Shown here: positions 63,878 through 64,000 of the stretch, in pieces
How positions within the stretch are numbered: the first letter of the stretch is position 1
Layout: each line of letters starts with the position of its first letter
Assembly: GCF_947503125.1 (NCBI RefSeq)
Contig: NZ_CANNCR010000004.1
Location: forward strand, 144,548-208,547
Direction of reading: 5' to 3'
DNA from: an uncultured Metabacillus sp.
Lineage (GTDB): Bacteria > Bacillota > Bacilli > Bacillales > Bacillaceae
DNA: 64,000 nt
The notes under the pieces: generated by a model
Told to the model about the DNA's origin: nothing
Databases searched by the model: none
What the model saw: the letters and a program-made list of their open reading frames with translations, nothing else
Position numbers and translations under genes: made by a program

Positions 63878-64000
63878 TAAGTACCCTCCCCGTAAAGGCG
63901 CGTATTGTCAAAACTTATATATTAAAAAGTTAATAATCTTTGAATTTAAGGGCTTTAAATGCAAAAAACTTGCCACCCCCGTGAAATTAGGTTAAAAGTG

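Overview
The window looks like a stretch of a low-GC Bacillaceae chromosome. Evidence: AT-rich DNA, strong AGGAGG-type ribosome sites with frequent TTG/GTG starts, CcpA-type cre boxes, a DUF624/YesL protein, YesM/YesN-type signalling, lipoprotein-type binding proteins and an HPr kinase paralogue. It is mostly a run of carbohydrate-utilisation loci, nearly all transcribed on the minus strand, with housekeeping genes between them. I see no rRNA, tRNA, CRISPR array, transposase or prophage gene.

Layout: 1-4.1 kb holds the end of an EamA transporter, a split chromate-transporter pair with a divergent LysR regulator, and a formylglycine-generating enzyme with both catalytic cysteines. 4.2-18.3 kb is a fructan locus: a large secreted GH32 enzyme with three CBM66-like modules, an intracellular GH32 enzyme, a binding protein and two ABC permeases, plus a histidine kinase/response regulator operon with a membrane-anchored binding protein (probably a three-component sensor). 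18.5-31 kb is mixed: two small proteins, a DJ-1 protein, two AraC regulators, a PhyH dioxygenase fused to HEAT repeats, an oxidoreductase pair, a frameshifted kinase-like gene, an HprK paralogue, an ogt/radical-SAM/YbaK operon and an arylamine N-acetyltransferase.

31-51 kb appears to encode non-phosphorylative (oxidative) L-fucose use. An ABC importer and an intracellular GH95 alpha-L-fucosidase would supply L-fucose. A sugar 1-dehydrogenase, lactonase, two-subunit UxaA-type dehydratase, 2-keto-3-deoxy-fuconate dehydrogenase and FAH-type hydrolase would take it to pyruvate and lactate. Two paralogous AraC regulators sit at 35.4 and 50.1 kb; the second is broken by a one-base change in a T run. 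A membrane-bound AraC regulator lies next to the importer. L,D-transpeptidase and SGNH esterase genes are embedded in the region.

51-55 kb has an AraC / TIM-barrel isomerase / two Gfo-Idh-MocA oxidoreductase operon. 55-61 kb has a YesL protein and the 4-deoxy-uronate route (KduI, KduD, KdgK, KdgA) with a DeoR regulator. The last 2.5 kb carry a coiled-coil small protein, a GNAT acetyltransferase and an APH-like kinase.

Beyond the genes, three patterns stand out. A dispersed palindromic repeat occurs in about five copies plus a fragment, with compensatory changes in its hairpin. A ~43-bp box is nearly repeated in front of two genes of the fucose region, with a weaker third copy. Cre-like boxes sit in front of most sugar operons. 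All functional calls come from reading motifs by eye; no database search was run.
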